This document shows, in pieces, positions 1 through 6,845 of a stretch of 9,771 bases of DNA; position 1 is the first letter of the stretch; every line of letters begins with the position of its first letter. This stretch comes from M3007 sp038203695 (lineage in GTDB: Bacteria; Bacteroidota; Bacteroidia; Chitinophagales; Saprospiraceae), in the NCBI GenBank assembly GCA_038203695.1, contig JBBRDQ010000195.1:1-9771 (forward strand), given 5' to 3'. Position numbers and translations under genes: made by a program. Under the pieces are notes generated by a model that saw nothing but the letters and a program-made list of their open reading frames with translations, had not been told where the DNA came from and searched no databases.

Positions 1-98
1 GGCCAGATGTATTGTTCCAGAAATGGTTTTACAGCACGGACTAAAAAAACATCGTGCGTTTCGAGCGGGTAAAAATGGAAAGCGAGCCAGGAATTCAT
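1..98 (-). CDS. Partial thiopeptide-type bacteriocin / lantibiotic dehydratase C-terminal-like protein (N-terminus only)
   Basis: Only the first 32 codons are inside the window; the gene runs off the left edge. It starts at the ATG complementary to 96-98. Visible pieces are a WLAFHFYP strand just after the start, then FLVRAVKPFLEQY. This 'W-x-x-x-x-F-Y ... FL-x-x-x-x-x-PF-x-E' arrangement is how proteins of the thiopeptide-type bacteriocin biosynthesis family (related to the C-terminal elimination domain of class I lantibiotic dehydratases) commonly begin. Members of that family help make dehydroamino acids in ribosomal peptides. The frame stays open upstream of the ATG to beyond position 311, but that stretch has no other ATG and does not read like protein, so the ATG is preferred. 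The assignment rests on a short fragment remembered as family-like, so it is tentative. Confidence 0.42.
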   Translation of the reverse strand, partial: MNSWLAFHFYPLETHDVFLVRAVKPFLEQYIW

Positions 99-337
99 GG
101 TGCAAAGGACGGGTATTATGGGGACTTCTACAGGAGCGATGAGGGTTATTTTGATGTACAAATGCCGATTGATGATTTTTGATGTAGCACCCCTGCGCTT
201 GAAATTGCACAAGAGTGCAAAAACGAACGCCAATAAAGTATTGTCAATCACACCTAAGCATCCGGATAAAGGTTTTTCAAAATTGAAAACCCCAAGCCCG
301 CGCCCTACATCAAAAATCCAAAATCAGCCATCGGCAT
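99..337. other. Intergenic region between arfB and the left-edge gene
   Basis: This 239-base spacer lies between the arfB stop and the start of the left-edge gene, both on the minus strand. I see no supported gene in it. It holds two small inverted repeats: a perfect 6-base stem with a 4-base loop at 205-220 (TTGCAC/GTGCAA), and an AT-rich near-palindrome at 271-291. No TAnnTTTG-type promoter could be found on the minus strand, so how the left-edge gene is transcribed is unclear. Confidence 0.5.
271..291 (-). terminator. Possible weak arfB terminator (AT-rich inverted repeat)
   Basis: GGTTTTTCAA and TTGAAAACC pair across a 2-base loop with one bulged T. Read on the minus strand, the hairpin lies 47 bases after the arfB stop and is followed by TTTA. 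It is AT-rich and has only a short T run, so termination is a guess. It could instead be an operator-like palindrome ahead of the left-edge gene. Confidence 0.25.
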
Positions 338-751
338 TCATCCATCAGTGTCAATCAGCACCTTGCCACGCCCGCTTTTCTTCTCGCCCTGCCGTTTTTT
401 TTCCTCGACCCGCGCGGCTGAAACACCGGCCGGAATATAACTTGGCCGGCGTTTTTTAGGGACCAGAATAGCCTTGGTGAGCCAGTCGATTATTTTCTTT
501 TCGACCCGTTGTTTGTTGGCGAGTTGGGAGCGTTCAGTTTGGTGCGTCGCTGATAAGATACCATCTGCGGCAATCTTATTGGCCAATTTTTCAAAAACAA
601 GCGCTTTTTCGGACCCATTCAAGCCCGCCGAGGCCGCTACATCCAATAAAGCCTCTACCTTGGTTTCTACTTTATTGACATTCTGCCCACCCTTGCCACC
701 CGAGCGGGCGGTGCGGTAACGCAGTTCCTGTTTAATGATTTCGGTATCCAT
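338..751 (-). CDS. arfB: Alternative ribosome-rescue factor ArfB (class I release-factor-like peptidyl-tRNA hydrolase)
   Basis: This 137-residue protein matches ArfB (YaeJ) in length (E. coli about 140) and in plan. An RF-1-type catalytic domain near the N-terminus carries RSGGKGGQNVNKVETKVE (residues 16-33), with the catalytic GGQ at 21-23. Residues from about 99 onward form a Lys/Arg-rich tail (KKRR, EEKKRQGEKK). In this family the GGQ hydrolyses peptidyl-tRNA on stalled ribosomes, and the basic tail enters the empty mRNA channel. There is no stop-codon recognition domain, which separates it from RF1 and RF2. The ATG complementary to 749-751 gives the usual short N-terminus. The gene is divergent from the TIR gene across 139 bases and is probably a single transcription unit. 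All key residues are present, so it should be functional. Confidence 0.95.
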   Translation of the reverse strand: MDTEIIKQELRYRTARSGGKGGQNVNKVETKVEALLDVAASAGLNGSEKALVFEKLANKIAADGILSATHQTERSQLANKQRVEKKIIDWLTKAILVPKKRRPSYIPAGVSAARVEEKKRQGEKKSGRGKVLIDTDG

Positions 752-890
752 ATCGGGTCGGTTCAGGTATTGATGGCGTAGAAACGCAAAGGATGGGTCC
801 GGAGTTCATTTTAAAAGAAAATCAATTTTTCTCGGCAAATAGCGGGTATTCCCGCTGGGAAGTTGAATTTTTGCTGCAAAATAATCATAC
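752..890. promoter_or_regulatory. Divergent arfB / TIR-gene intergenic region
   Basis: This 139-base gap must hold the promoters for arfB (leftward) and the TIR gene (rightward). No clear TTTG-N19-21-TAnnTTTG pair is visible in either direction; the nearest is a degenerate AATTTTTG about 25 bases before the TIR start. Two inverted repeats are present: AGAAAA-5-TTTTCT (816-832) and a perfect AGCGGG-TATT-CCCGCT hairpin (841-856). The second lies 34 bases ahead of the TIR ATG and may be an operator or a leader hairpin. No Shine-Dalgarno sequence precedes the TIR start. Confidence 0.4.
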
Positions 891-3800
891 ATGGCTGCGC
901 CTGCCCGGATTTTTCTCTCGTACGATACTACTGATGCTACAGTAGCCAAAGGGCTGCGCAAGCATTTGAATGCCGCGTTTGCCGGACAACAACTGATCGT
1001 CTGCGATCGCCACGACTTATATCCTGGCGCTGATACGGTACGGGGCGGCGAAGCCTGGCTGGCCTGGGCCGATCTGTGTATCGTGCTCTTTTCAGCCGAT
1101 TATCTGTCGGAAACTACCAGTCAGGAATTCGAAACGGCGAAACGGCTGGAGCAGGAGCGTCGTCCGGCTTTGCAAATCCTCATTGCTTTATCGCGCACCG
1201 CCGCCTTACCGGCTGATTTTCAACCTTTTCCGTTAGCCCCGCATCCCGACGAACCGGTAGTTGACCCAAGATTCGATCCCGATCGCCAACTGCAACGCGT
1301 GGCCGCCAAGGCGCGGGCTTTGCTGACCAATGTACCGTTGGCCGGTACTTTATCGCCGGCAGTGATCCATCTGCCGTTGGCGATTGACGATGCTAAGGGG
1401 CGTCTGTTAGCGCAAACCGATCGCCTGAATCCGGCACCGCTTTTATCGGTATTAAAAAAAATCATTGCGAATCTTTCGGTAAAAAGGGTCGTGCTGGATA
1501 TCGAAGAGAAATTTAGTCATTACTACGAAATGACCCGGCTGTCTAAAATTTCAATTCCAGAACTAGAACGCGGCACGAACGACTTGCGGATCGATCTGGA
1601 ATACCTGCTGGAGAATCTCACCGAAGAAAATCTGCAACCAGATTGGCGCGACCTGTTTATCCGCAACTATTTTCATTTTACCCACACGCGCCGCGAGCAA
1701 TCCAGCCCGCCACCCTTTTTTATACCGGCGGACGAAATTATCATCCCGGAAACCCTCAATCTGCCCTTGGGCACCCAGGATCAGGATTTGCAGGAACAGG
1801 TAGGCTTGTTGTCGGTGGAACAAAAAAATGATTTTCGGCGCAGTTTGCTGTTGTGTAAAGATGCCCTGGTCGTAGGCAATTTTGCGGCCGCCTACACCTA
1901 TGCCGATCATGTACGCGTGCGGATAGACCCGCGCTCTGCGCAACTGTACGAGTATCTGCTGGTTACGTTTATCCAACTGGAGACGCCGCTGCGCATTATG
2001 CAGGATGCGGTAATGGGCAGTGAACGGCGTATGAAACATATTGCGCTGTTTGCCAGTCGGCTTCAAGAGTACAATAACGATTCGGGGAAGTGTCCGACTG
2101 CCTCGGACGACTATAACCGCGCTATCGTGGCCGAGGCGCTGTCCGACGCTGCGCTTTCCATGTACCATGCCTTGCCGAACGATTACGTGCGCGATACCGG
2201 CAAGCATGCGGAAACAGCCCCGAATAACCGGCAAAACCTGCGCAGTATTTTAGCGAATATGCTTACGGTCTGCCGCGTCGTGCATCCGTCCGAAGAATTG
2301 CTGGAAGCGGCGGTGAATGAATGTTGCGGCGGCGGAAAATACTGCTGGATCCGCCGGGTCGATGTAGTGGACGACCATTTTGTCTTCACGCCCGACGGCA
2401 ATTTCGACCTGGAAGGTGAGATTGCCGAATTGCGCTATTTGTTACAGCAAATCGAAGCGGACGAAGCGGGCAAAATTGTCAAGGACGCCGCAATCCTGCG
2501 CGAGGATTTGTATTTTAGCCTGCTGGCTAAACGCCAGGTCTTGCGGCAACAACTGCTGGATGATGCGCGATTGCAACGCCCTTATACGGATACACGACTA
2601 TCGATTATCCGTTTTGTAGCGGCTTGTTTGCTGGGTAATAAAGTATTCGGCGACACGGACGAACGCGGTAAAGGCCATTCATTTTTTCGCCTGGCCCTGG
2701 AATACCTGATGCCGGAATTATTGACGACCGAACCCGATGCCGATCTGCCAGAACAACGCTGGCTGACGCTGAATATGCTTGGAAAAGTCATTACCCATCC
2801 CGACGCAAAGCCGTATAATTTTGACGCACAGGCAGTTATTGAAAAGATAATCCGGGATTATGCCGGACAGGCCGGTTGGCTGCAGGTAGCGCCTAATTTA
2901 AAAGAAAGCGTCTTTTTACAGTATCTGGCCGACACCGAGCGCGACTACGCCACGGTACGAACCGGTCTGGCATTTACGGATATCCGTCGGCCGCAAGATC
3001 TGGAAGCGCGCCGTACCATTATCAGTTGCATGCGGCGCTGGGTAGTGTGTTACCACGCATATCCGGAAACCGGCCAGCCTTATTTAGATAAATGCGTGCG
3101 GGAAATTACCGGCGATGGCTTGTTGCATAACTGGCTGTATTTCAATCCTATGACGTTGATTACGCATCCCGATAGCCAGTCGCTGGGCTATGATGCGCGC
3201 CTTGAATTAGCCAAAATCACTAGCCTGACGCCTGCATACAGCGAGGATGAACTAAAGCGGCTGATCGTCGAAAATCTGTTTGAGCAGCGCATTGTACCAG
3301 CGTATGAAAAGATCAAACGCGGCGATGAAACGGGTCGCAAGGAAGTGGTACAACTGCTGCTGCAAACCCTGAGCGGCTATAAAATGTATCCCAAATTGCG
3401 CTATCTGGATTTTGTGTTCCAGGAACTTACCGAAGAGGTAAAATTTCGCTGGCTTGATATTAGCGCGATCAGTACGGCTGTCAATGGCGCGTACGCAACG
3501 GGGTGTTCTTTTGATGCCAAAACCACCCTGGAAGAAATCAACAAAATTCATCCGGACCGCTACCGCCTGATGGAAATGCGCGAGCGGCTGGCTACGCGGC
3601 GACACGCAGATCAGATCGAACGTTATTTCCTGGAAATCAGTGAGTTCCGACGCGAAAACCGTCGCCCGGAGCGTCAGATCGCGATTGAAATTATCCGCGC
3701 GGTCAAGGCGATTTTCCGGTATTGGCCGAAGGAGGAATTTTTGAAACTGGCGTACGATGAAGTGAGTGGCAAGGGGCGAATTCGCTGGAATGCGCAGTTT

Positions 3801-3947
3801 CTGGGACTGTTTGCGACCCGCGAGAATCACTATGAAAACAGTTATTTTACGTTTAATTACCGGTTCGAGTTGTTTGAGGTGAAACGGTTGCTGGCGACGC
3901 ATTATGACGAGATGCAGCGGGTGTTGCGGGAGACGGGGGATATATGA
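891..3947 (+). CDS. TIR-domain protein with EAD11-like segment and long uncharacterised C-terminal region
   Basis: This 1018-residue protein has no signal peptide and no clear membrane segment, so it is probably cytoplasmic. Residues 5-145 look like a TIR domain. RIFLSYDTTD (6-15) is the first strand and BB-region start; CDRHDLYPGAD (38-48) fits the 'D..l.pG' loop; DLCIVLFSADYLSE (61-74) is the strand-D motif. A Glu at 79 or 81 sits where bacterial TIR NADases carry the catalytic Glu. Residues about 168-245 resemble effector-associated domain 11, including RLSKISIPELERGTNDLRID (216-235) followed by LEYLLENL. That small helical adaptor joins effectors to partner proteins in Bacteroidota conflict systems. 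Residues 250-1018 are mostly helical, charged, and unrecognised. They contain a Cys cluster (CCGGGKYC, 478-485). TIR proteins typically cleave NAD+ or make cyclic-ADPR-type signals; whether this one does is inference. No partner gene is adjacent. A role in antiphage or regulated-death signalling is the leading hypothesis. Confidence 0.8.
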   Translation: MAAPARIFLSYDTTDATVAKGLRKHLNAAFAGQQLIVCDRHDLYPGADTVRGGEAWLAWADLCIVLFSADYLSETTSQEFETAKRLEQERRPALQILIALSRTAALPADFQPFPLAPHPDEPVVDPRFDPDRQLQRVAAKARALLTNVPLAGTLSPAVIHLPLAIDDAKGRLLAQTDRLNPAPLLSVLKKIIANLSVKRVVLDIEEKFSHYYEMTRLSKISIPELERGTNDLRIDLEYLLENLTEENLQPDWRDLFIRNYFHFTHTRREQSSPPPFFIPADEIIIPETLNLPLGTQDQDLQEQVGLLSVEQKNDFRRSLLLCKDALVVGNFAAAYTYADHVRVRIDPRSAQLYEYLLVTFIQLETPLRIMQDAVMGSERRMKHIALFASRLQEYNNDSGKCPTASDDYNRAIVAEALSDAALSMYHALPNDYVRDTGKHAETAPNNRQNLRSILANMLTVCRVVHPSEELLEAAVNECCGGGKYCWIRRVDVVDDHFVFTPDGNFDLEGEIAELRYLLQQIEADEAGKIVKDAAILREDLYFSLLAKRQVLRQQLLDDARLQRPYTDTRLSIIRFVAACLLGNKVFGDTDERGKGHSFFRLALEYLMPELLTTEPDADLPEQRWLTLNMLGKVITHPDAKPYNFDAQAVIEKIIRDYAGQAGWLQVAPNLKESVFLQYLADTERDYATVRTGLAFTDIRRPQDLEARRTIISCMRRWVVCYHAYPETGQPYLDKCVREITGDGLLHNWLYFNPMTLITHPDSQSLGYDARLELAKITSLTPAYSEDELKRLIVENLFEQRIVPAYEKIKRGDETGRKEVVQLLLQTLSGYKMYPKLRYLDFVFQELTEEVKFRWLDISAISTAVNGAYATGCSFDAKTTLEEINKIHPDRYRLMEMRERLATRRHADQIERYFLEISEFRRENRRPERQIAIEIIRAVKAIFRYWPKEEFLKLAYDEVSGKGRIRWNAQFLGLFATRENHYENSYFTFNYRFELFEVKRLLATHYDEMQRVLRETGDI

Positions 3948-3968
3948 TGGGGTGTGTTTTGCCCCATC
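3946..3968. terminator. Possible bidirectional hairpin between convergent TIR and usp genes
   Basis: GATGGGG and CCCCATC form a perfect 7-base stem around a 9-base loop, starting within the TIR gene's stop codon. It lies in the 70-base gap between convergent genes, a usual place for a shared terminator. No T run follows the stem on either strand, so intrinsic termination is doubtful and the call is weak. Confidence 0.3.
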
Positions 3969-4017
3969 CTGCCGAACGGGTAAAAATAAAATCCGTCCAC
4001 CATACCCAGCATGAAAA

Positions 4018-4878
4018 CTACATCTCCGCCAACTGATTCACCTTTTCGCCCAGTACCAGCAACGGTAAGGTAATCGTCAACGCCACCCGCTGTGTTTCAC
4101 TCTGATTAAACAAACTGGACAAGTAAGAATGATGGTGTGGGATCATCACGACCAGATCCGCCGAACTGCGCGCCGCCTCGTAGATAATACCCTTATCGAC
4201 CGTATTCTCATTTTCAAAAGTATACCCGTGCCGGGTACCCGCCAGGTGTTTTTCAAGATTGGTTTGTGCAAAAGAGGCATTGCCATCAGGTACCAATTCC
4301 GGCGTTTTTTGCAGGTCGAATAAGGTCAACACTTCAATATAGGCATCAAAAACCCGGGCGATACCGCGCAATGCCTGCACCGTGTTCGGATTTGGAATCG
4401 TATGATCGTCACAGGCAAACAGAATCTTTAAAATCGGATGAAATGCGACGCCCTGGGGCACCACCAGTACAGGCAGATTGCCACGCCGGATCGTGCCGGA
4501 CGCGGCACTGCCCAACAAGGCGTTCATAATCACACTTTGTCCTTGTACGCTCATTACGACCAGATCAGCCGCTTCGGACTGGAAAAGTTCTTCCAGGTCG
4601 TTGGGAAAAGACCAGTACCGCACCACGCAATCAACCTGGATAGGATACATGTTTTCCAGTTCTACTTTAATGTCCCTGAGTTGCTGCTCAAGACCGGAGG
4701 CCATTTCATCCACAAATGCCTGCGGGTACACTTCCGGCAGGTCCGTTGCCGGTACGGGATATACAAAATGGTGGAATAATATCAGCCTTGCTTTAGCGGC
4801 GTCGGCAAGGGCAGCAGCGTATTGTACGGCGTTGGTCGCGTTTGACGAAAAGTCGGTACAGGCTATAATGGTTTTCAT
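4018..4878 (-). CDS. Tandem-domain universal stress protein (UspA family)
   Basis: This 286-residue cytoplasmic protein has two Usp domains in tandem, about 1-141 and 149-277. The first opens with MKTIIACTDFSSNATNAVQYAA, the typical Usp strand 1 with its conserved Asp and helix. It ends with a near-complete nucleotide-binding signature S110-VQ-G113-(9 residues)-G123-S124 followed by LPVLVVP; the family pattern is G-2X-G-9X-G-S/T, so only the first Gly is replaced. The second domain (KILFACDDHTIPN ... PHHHSYLSSLFNQS ... LPLLVL) has lost these glycines and is probably structural. This intact-plus-degenerate pair is common in Bacteroidota. Usp proteins bind ATP and act in stress survival; the exact target is unknown. 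The gene follows dnaJ by 138 bases on the same strand, which suggests a stress-linked cluster. Confidence 0.93.
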   Translation of the reverse strand: MKTIIACTDFSSNATNAVQYAAALADAAKARLILFHHFVYPVPATDLPEVYPQAFVDEMASGLEQQLRDIKVELENMYPIQVDCVVRYWSFPNDLEELFQSEAADLVVMSVQGQSVIMNALLGSAASGTIRRGNLPVLVVPQGVAFHPILKILFACDDHTIPNPNTVQALRGIARVFDAYIEVLTLFDLQKTPELVPDGNASFAQTNLEKHLAGTRHGYTFENENTVDKGIIYEAARSSADLVVMIPHHHSYLSSLFNQSETQRVALTITLPLLVLGEKVNQLAEM

Positions 4879-5016
4879 AATGTCGGATGTTTACGGATGT
4901 TCAATGTAGGTTAAAAAACCGGTGCCACTTGTCCTGGCAACAGGCAAAATTATCCAGTTTGATTTCCGTGATCGCTGACCGGCATCATCTGTAGGCAGGA
5001 TATATATCATCCGGAC
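4879..5016 (-). promoter_or_regulatory. usp upstream region with possible -7 element
   Basis: On the minus strand a perfect TAnnTTTG element (TAATTTTG) lies at 4952-4945, about 66 bases before the usp start, but no TTTG box is found 19-21 bases upstream of it. Just downstream, TGCCA-7-TGGCA (4939-4923) forms a short stem followed four bases later by a run of six T, which could be a weak dnaJ terminator. A palindrome, GGTTAAAAAACC, covers 4909-4920. Promoter and terminator readings overlap here, so whether usp has its own promoter or reads through from dnaJ is unresolved. Confidence 0.28.
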
Positions 5017-5928
5017 TCAGATCGGGTGGGGTTGCCCTTTCAATGCGGCTAATTTGCTGAAAAGTTCGTGCTCTTCCGGGGAGAGTTGGGCCGGTATATG
5101 CACCTGCACTTCCACGTATAAATCACCGTACCCATCCGGTGAATTGTACACCGGCATACCGAGTCCGCGCATGCGCAGCGTGGCACCATATTGCGTGCCG
5201 GGTTGCAGCGTCATCATCTTTTCGCCGTGTAATGTTTGCACGCGAATTTTGCCGCCCAGCACGGCCGTATACAGGTCGACGGATTGCTGAAAGCGCAGGT
5301 CATTGCCGGTGCGGGTATATCTTGGATGCGGTATTTGGCGTATATTCACCAGTAAATCACCGTTTTTGCCGCCATTTTGGCCTGGATGCCCTTTGCCACG
5401 CAGGCGGAATTGCTGTCCGTCGCGCACGCCTTTTTTCAGATTCAGGCGGTGTTGTTCGGTGCCACCCAGCGTAAGCGTACGCGAAGTGCCATTGAATGCC
5501 TCTTCTAAAGTAATCTGTACCTCCGCTTCGAGATTTGCACCATTGCGGGCCACGGCACGGCCTTGCTGACGACCGAAAAACTGACTGAATAAGTCCTCAA
5601 AACGCTCATCATTTTCATAATCACTGGCATCAAACGAAAACGGCGCACCTTGTCGGGCGGATGGACGTCGGCCTCCTCCGCCAGGATCACCTGGTTGCAT
5701 CTGTTCCCAGTTCTCCCCAAACTCGTCGTATTTTTTGCGTTTATCAGGATCGCTCAATACGCTGTTGGCTTCATTTACTTCCTTGAATTTGTCTTCCGCT
5801 TTTTTATCGCCTTTGTTTCGATCGGGGTGATACTGGATGGCTAGTTTGCGAAACGCTTTTTTAATCTGGTCAGGTGTCGCGTTTTTTTCTACACCTAATA
5901 TTTTATAGTGATCTTTTTTAGCAGCCAT
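5017..5928 (-). CDS. cbpA: CbpA-type DnaJ co-chaperone (class B J-domain protein)
   Basis: This 303-residue protein is nearly the length of E. coli CbpA (306). The J domain spans residues 5-70 (DHYKILGV at the start, HPD at 34-36, YDEFGENW at its end). A Gly/Phe-rich linker spans about 79-121 (DPGGGGRRPS, FSQFFGR). Two substrate-binding beta domains follow, about 131-205 and 208-280 (EAFNGTSRTL; RLRGKGHPGQNGG; GDLLVNI; YGDLYVEVQV). The four CXXCXGXG zinc motifs of classical DnaJ are absent, which makes this a class B protein. The HPD motif stimulates DnaK ATPase, and the beta domains deliver unfolded clients. Its start codon lies inside the end of the upstream patatin gene (11-base overlap, different frame), so the two are probably cotranscribed and translationally coupled. 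No dnaK or grpE is seen in the window. Confidence 0.94.
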   Translation of the reverse strand: MAAKKDHYKILGVEKNATPDQIKKAFRKLAIQYHPDRNKGDKKAEDKFKEVNEANSVLSDPDKRKKYDEFGENWEQMQPGDPGGGGRRPSARQGAPFSFDASDYENDERFEDLFSQFFGRQQGRAVARNGANLEAEVQITLEEAFNGTSRTLTLGGTEQHRLNLKKGVRDGQQFRLRGKGHPGQNGGKNGDLLVNIRQIPHPRYTRTGNDLRFQQSVDLYTAVLGGKIRVQTLHGEKMMTLQPGTQYGATLRMRGLGMPVYNSPDGYGDLYVEVQVHIPAQLSPEEHELFSKLAALKGQPHPI

Positions 5929-6673
5929 GATGCTTTAAGTATTTGGTGGTGTAAATATACCCTATGTTGTAGATATCCTCCAGTTTATGCAAATCAAATA
6001 GTCCGAATGAACCTAAATCATCCGGTTCAATAAACCAGCGGCAACCATCGGCGGATGTTTGTATCGTATGCGTAAAACTCAGGTGCAACGCACGATCGAT
6101 GGTTCGTACGAGACTGCTTTTTGCATCGAACGGGGCGATTGGATTGACATGTATGGCGATGACTTCATTTTTGCGGCCCGCAAAAGGTTCGACCGGCAGG
6201 TTATTGTATAGTCCGCCATCGACCAACGGGATGTTGTCAATTATTGCCGGTGCAAATATGGCCGGTATCGAACTCGCCGCCAGGGTTGAATCAACCAGGT
6301 CGCCCTGGGTGAAAATGTGCTGCGTGCCGTCTAAAAAATTAGTGGCGGTCACATGCAATGGGATTGGTAGGTCCTCAATGCGGGTGTGTCGCAGGTTTTT
6401 GCGCATGAATACGCCGATTTTATGGAGTGAAATCAGGTTGGACCGGAAATTTTTCAAGTCGAGCAAAAATCCCAGACCAATATTTTTTAACACCAGTTCT
6501 TTGATTTCTTCCGGGCGAAAGCCATCGGCAATAAAAGCGCCTACCAGCGCACCTGCACTGGTAGCGGCTATTTCAGACGGATAAATACCCGCTTCTTCCA
6601 GGGCCTTCAGCACCCCGAGATGCGCGAAGCCACGCGCCCCGCCGCCAGAAAGAACAAATGGCGTCTTAGTCAT
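5918..6673 (-). CDS. Patatin-like phospholipase (bacterial RssA/YchK-type)
   Basis: This 251-residue protein is a serine acyl hydrolase of the patatin fold. The Gly-rich oxyanion motif SGGGARG is at 9-15, the nucleophile elbow ATSAG at 37-41 with Ser39, and the partner aspartate in VDGG (Asp152). This is a Ser-Asp dyad as in patatin. The first Gly of the usual GXSXG is Ala, one base change away (GCT for GGT). There is no signal peptide, so it is probably cytoplasmic or membrane-associated. The frame stays open to 6829, but that extension crosses a terminator and the promoter. The ATG complementary to 6671-6673 lies 19 bases after the predicted transcript start and directly precedes the conserved TPFVLSGGG strand, so it is preferred. 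It is the first gene of a unit with the overlapping dnaJ gene. The natural lipid substrate is unknown. Confidence 0.92.
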   Translation of the reverse strand: MTKTPFVLSGGGARGFAHLGVLKALEEAGIYPSEIAATSAGALVGAFIADGFRPEEIKELVLKNIGLGFLLDLKNFRSNLISLHKIGVFMRKNLRHTRIEDLPIPLHVTATNFLDGTQHIFTQGDLVDSTLAASSIPAIFAPAIIDNIPLVDGGLYNNLPVEPFAGRKNEVIAIHVNPIAPFDAKSSLVRTIDRALHLSFTHTIQTSADGCRWFIEPDDLGSFGLFDLHKLEDIYNIGYIYTTKYLKHHGC

Positions 6674-6698
6674 GAAAATAGTTGGTTTAGATGATCTA

Positions 6699-6731
6699 CA
6701 AAGATACGCTGGTTTATTCCCCGTTTGCAAA
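6699..6731 (-). promoter_or_regulatory. Bacteroidota-type promoter for the patatin-dnaJ unit
   Basis: Read on the minus strand, TTTG (6731-6728) is followed by exactly 21 bases and then TATCTTTG (6706-6699). This matches the Bacteroidota primary sigma consensus TTTG-N19-21-TAnnTTTG at every fixed position. The expected transcript start near 6692 leaves a leader of about 19 bases before the patatin ATG at 6673. The fit of spacing, boxes and start supports both the promoter and the chosen start codon. Confidence 0.75.
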
Positions 6732-6769
6732 ACTGCCGCGAAATACCAATCTGTTGCGTAAGGAAGTAT

Positions 6770-6809
6770 AAAAAAGCGGGCCGCTTCACCATAATGGTAA
6801 AGCAGCCCG
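6770..6809 (-). terminator. Rho-independent terminator of the HYR/T9SS gene
   Basis: On the minus strand a 14-base-pair stem (arms 6809-6796 and 6790-6777, loop of 5) is followed directly by six T (6775-6770 in direction of transcription). Two positions that would be C-A mismatches on the plus strand are G-U wobbles in minus-strand RNA, so the stem is unbroken only in the leftward direction. It lies 36 bases after the stop codon of the HYR gene. Confidence 0.88.
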
Positions 6810-6845
6810 TCAATCGTACCAATAATCAATGTCTTATTGCAGATT

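Noticed and set aside
205..220. Hairpin TTGCAC-AAGA-GTGCAA as an intrinsic terminator
   Set aside because: The stem is only six pairs, with no T run after it on either strand, and it sits 118 bases from the arfB stop.
97..459. 120-codon plus-strand frame at the left end
   Set aside because: It overlaps the 3' third of arfB on the opposite strand, and its translation is low-complexity Pro/Arg/Lys-rich without recognisable features.
1563..2234. 223-codon minus-strand frame inside the TIR gene
   Set aside because: It is a shadow of the sense codons with no family-like motif and no promoter; the plus-strand reading is supported by domain matches.
6674..6829. 52-codon N-terminal extension of the patatin gene
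   Set aside because: It would contain the HYR terminator and a consensus promoter, and no patatin homology precedes the internal Met.
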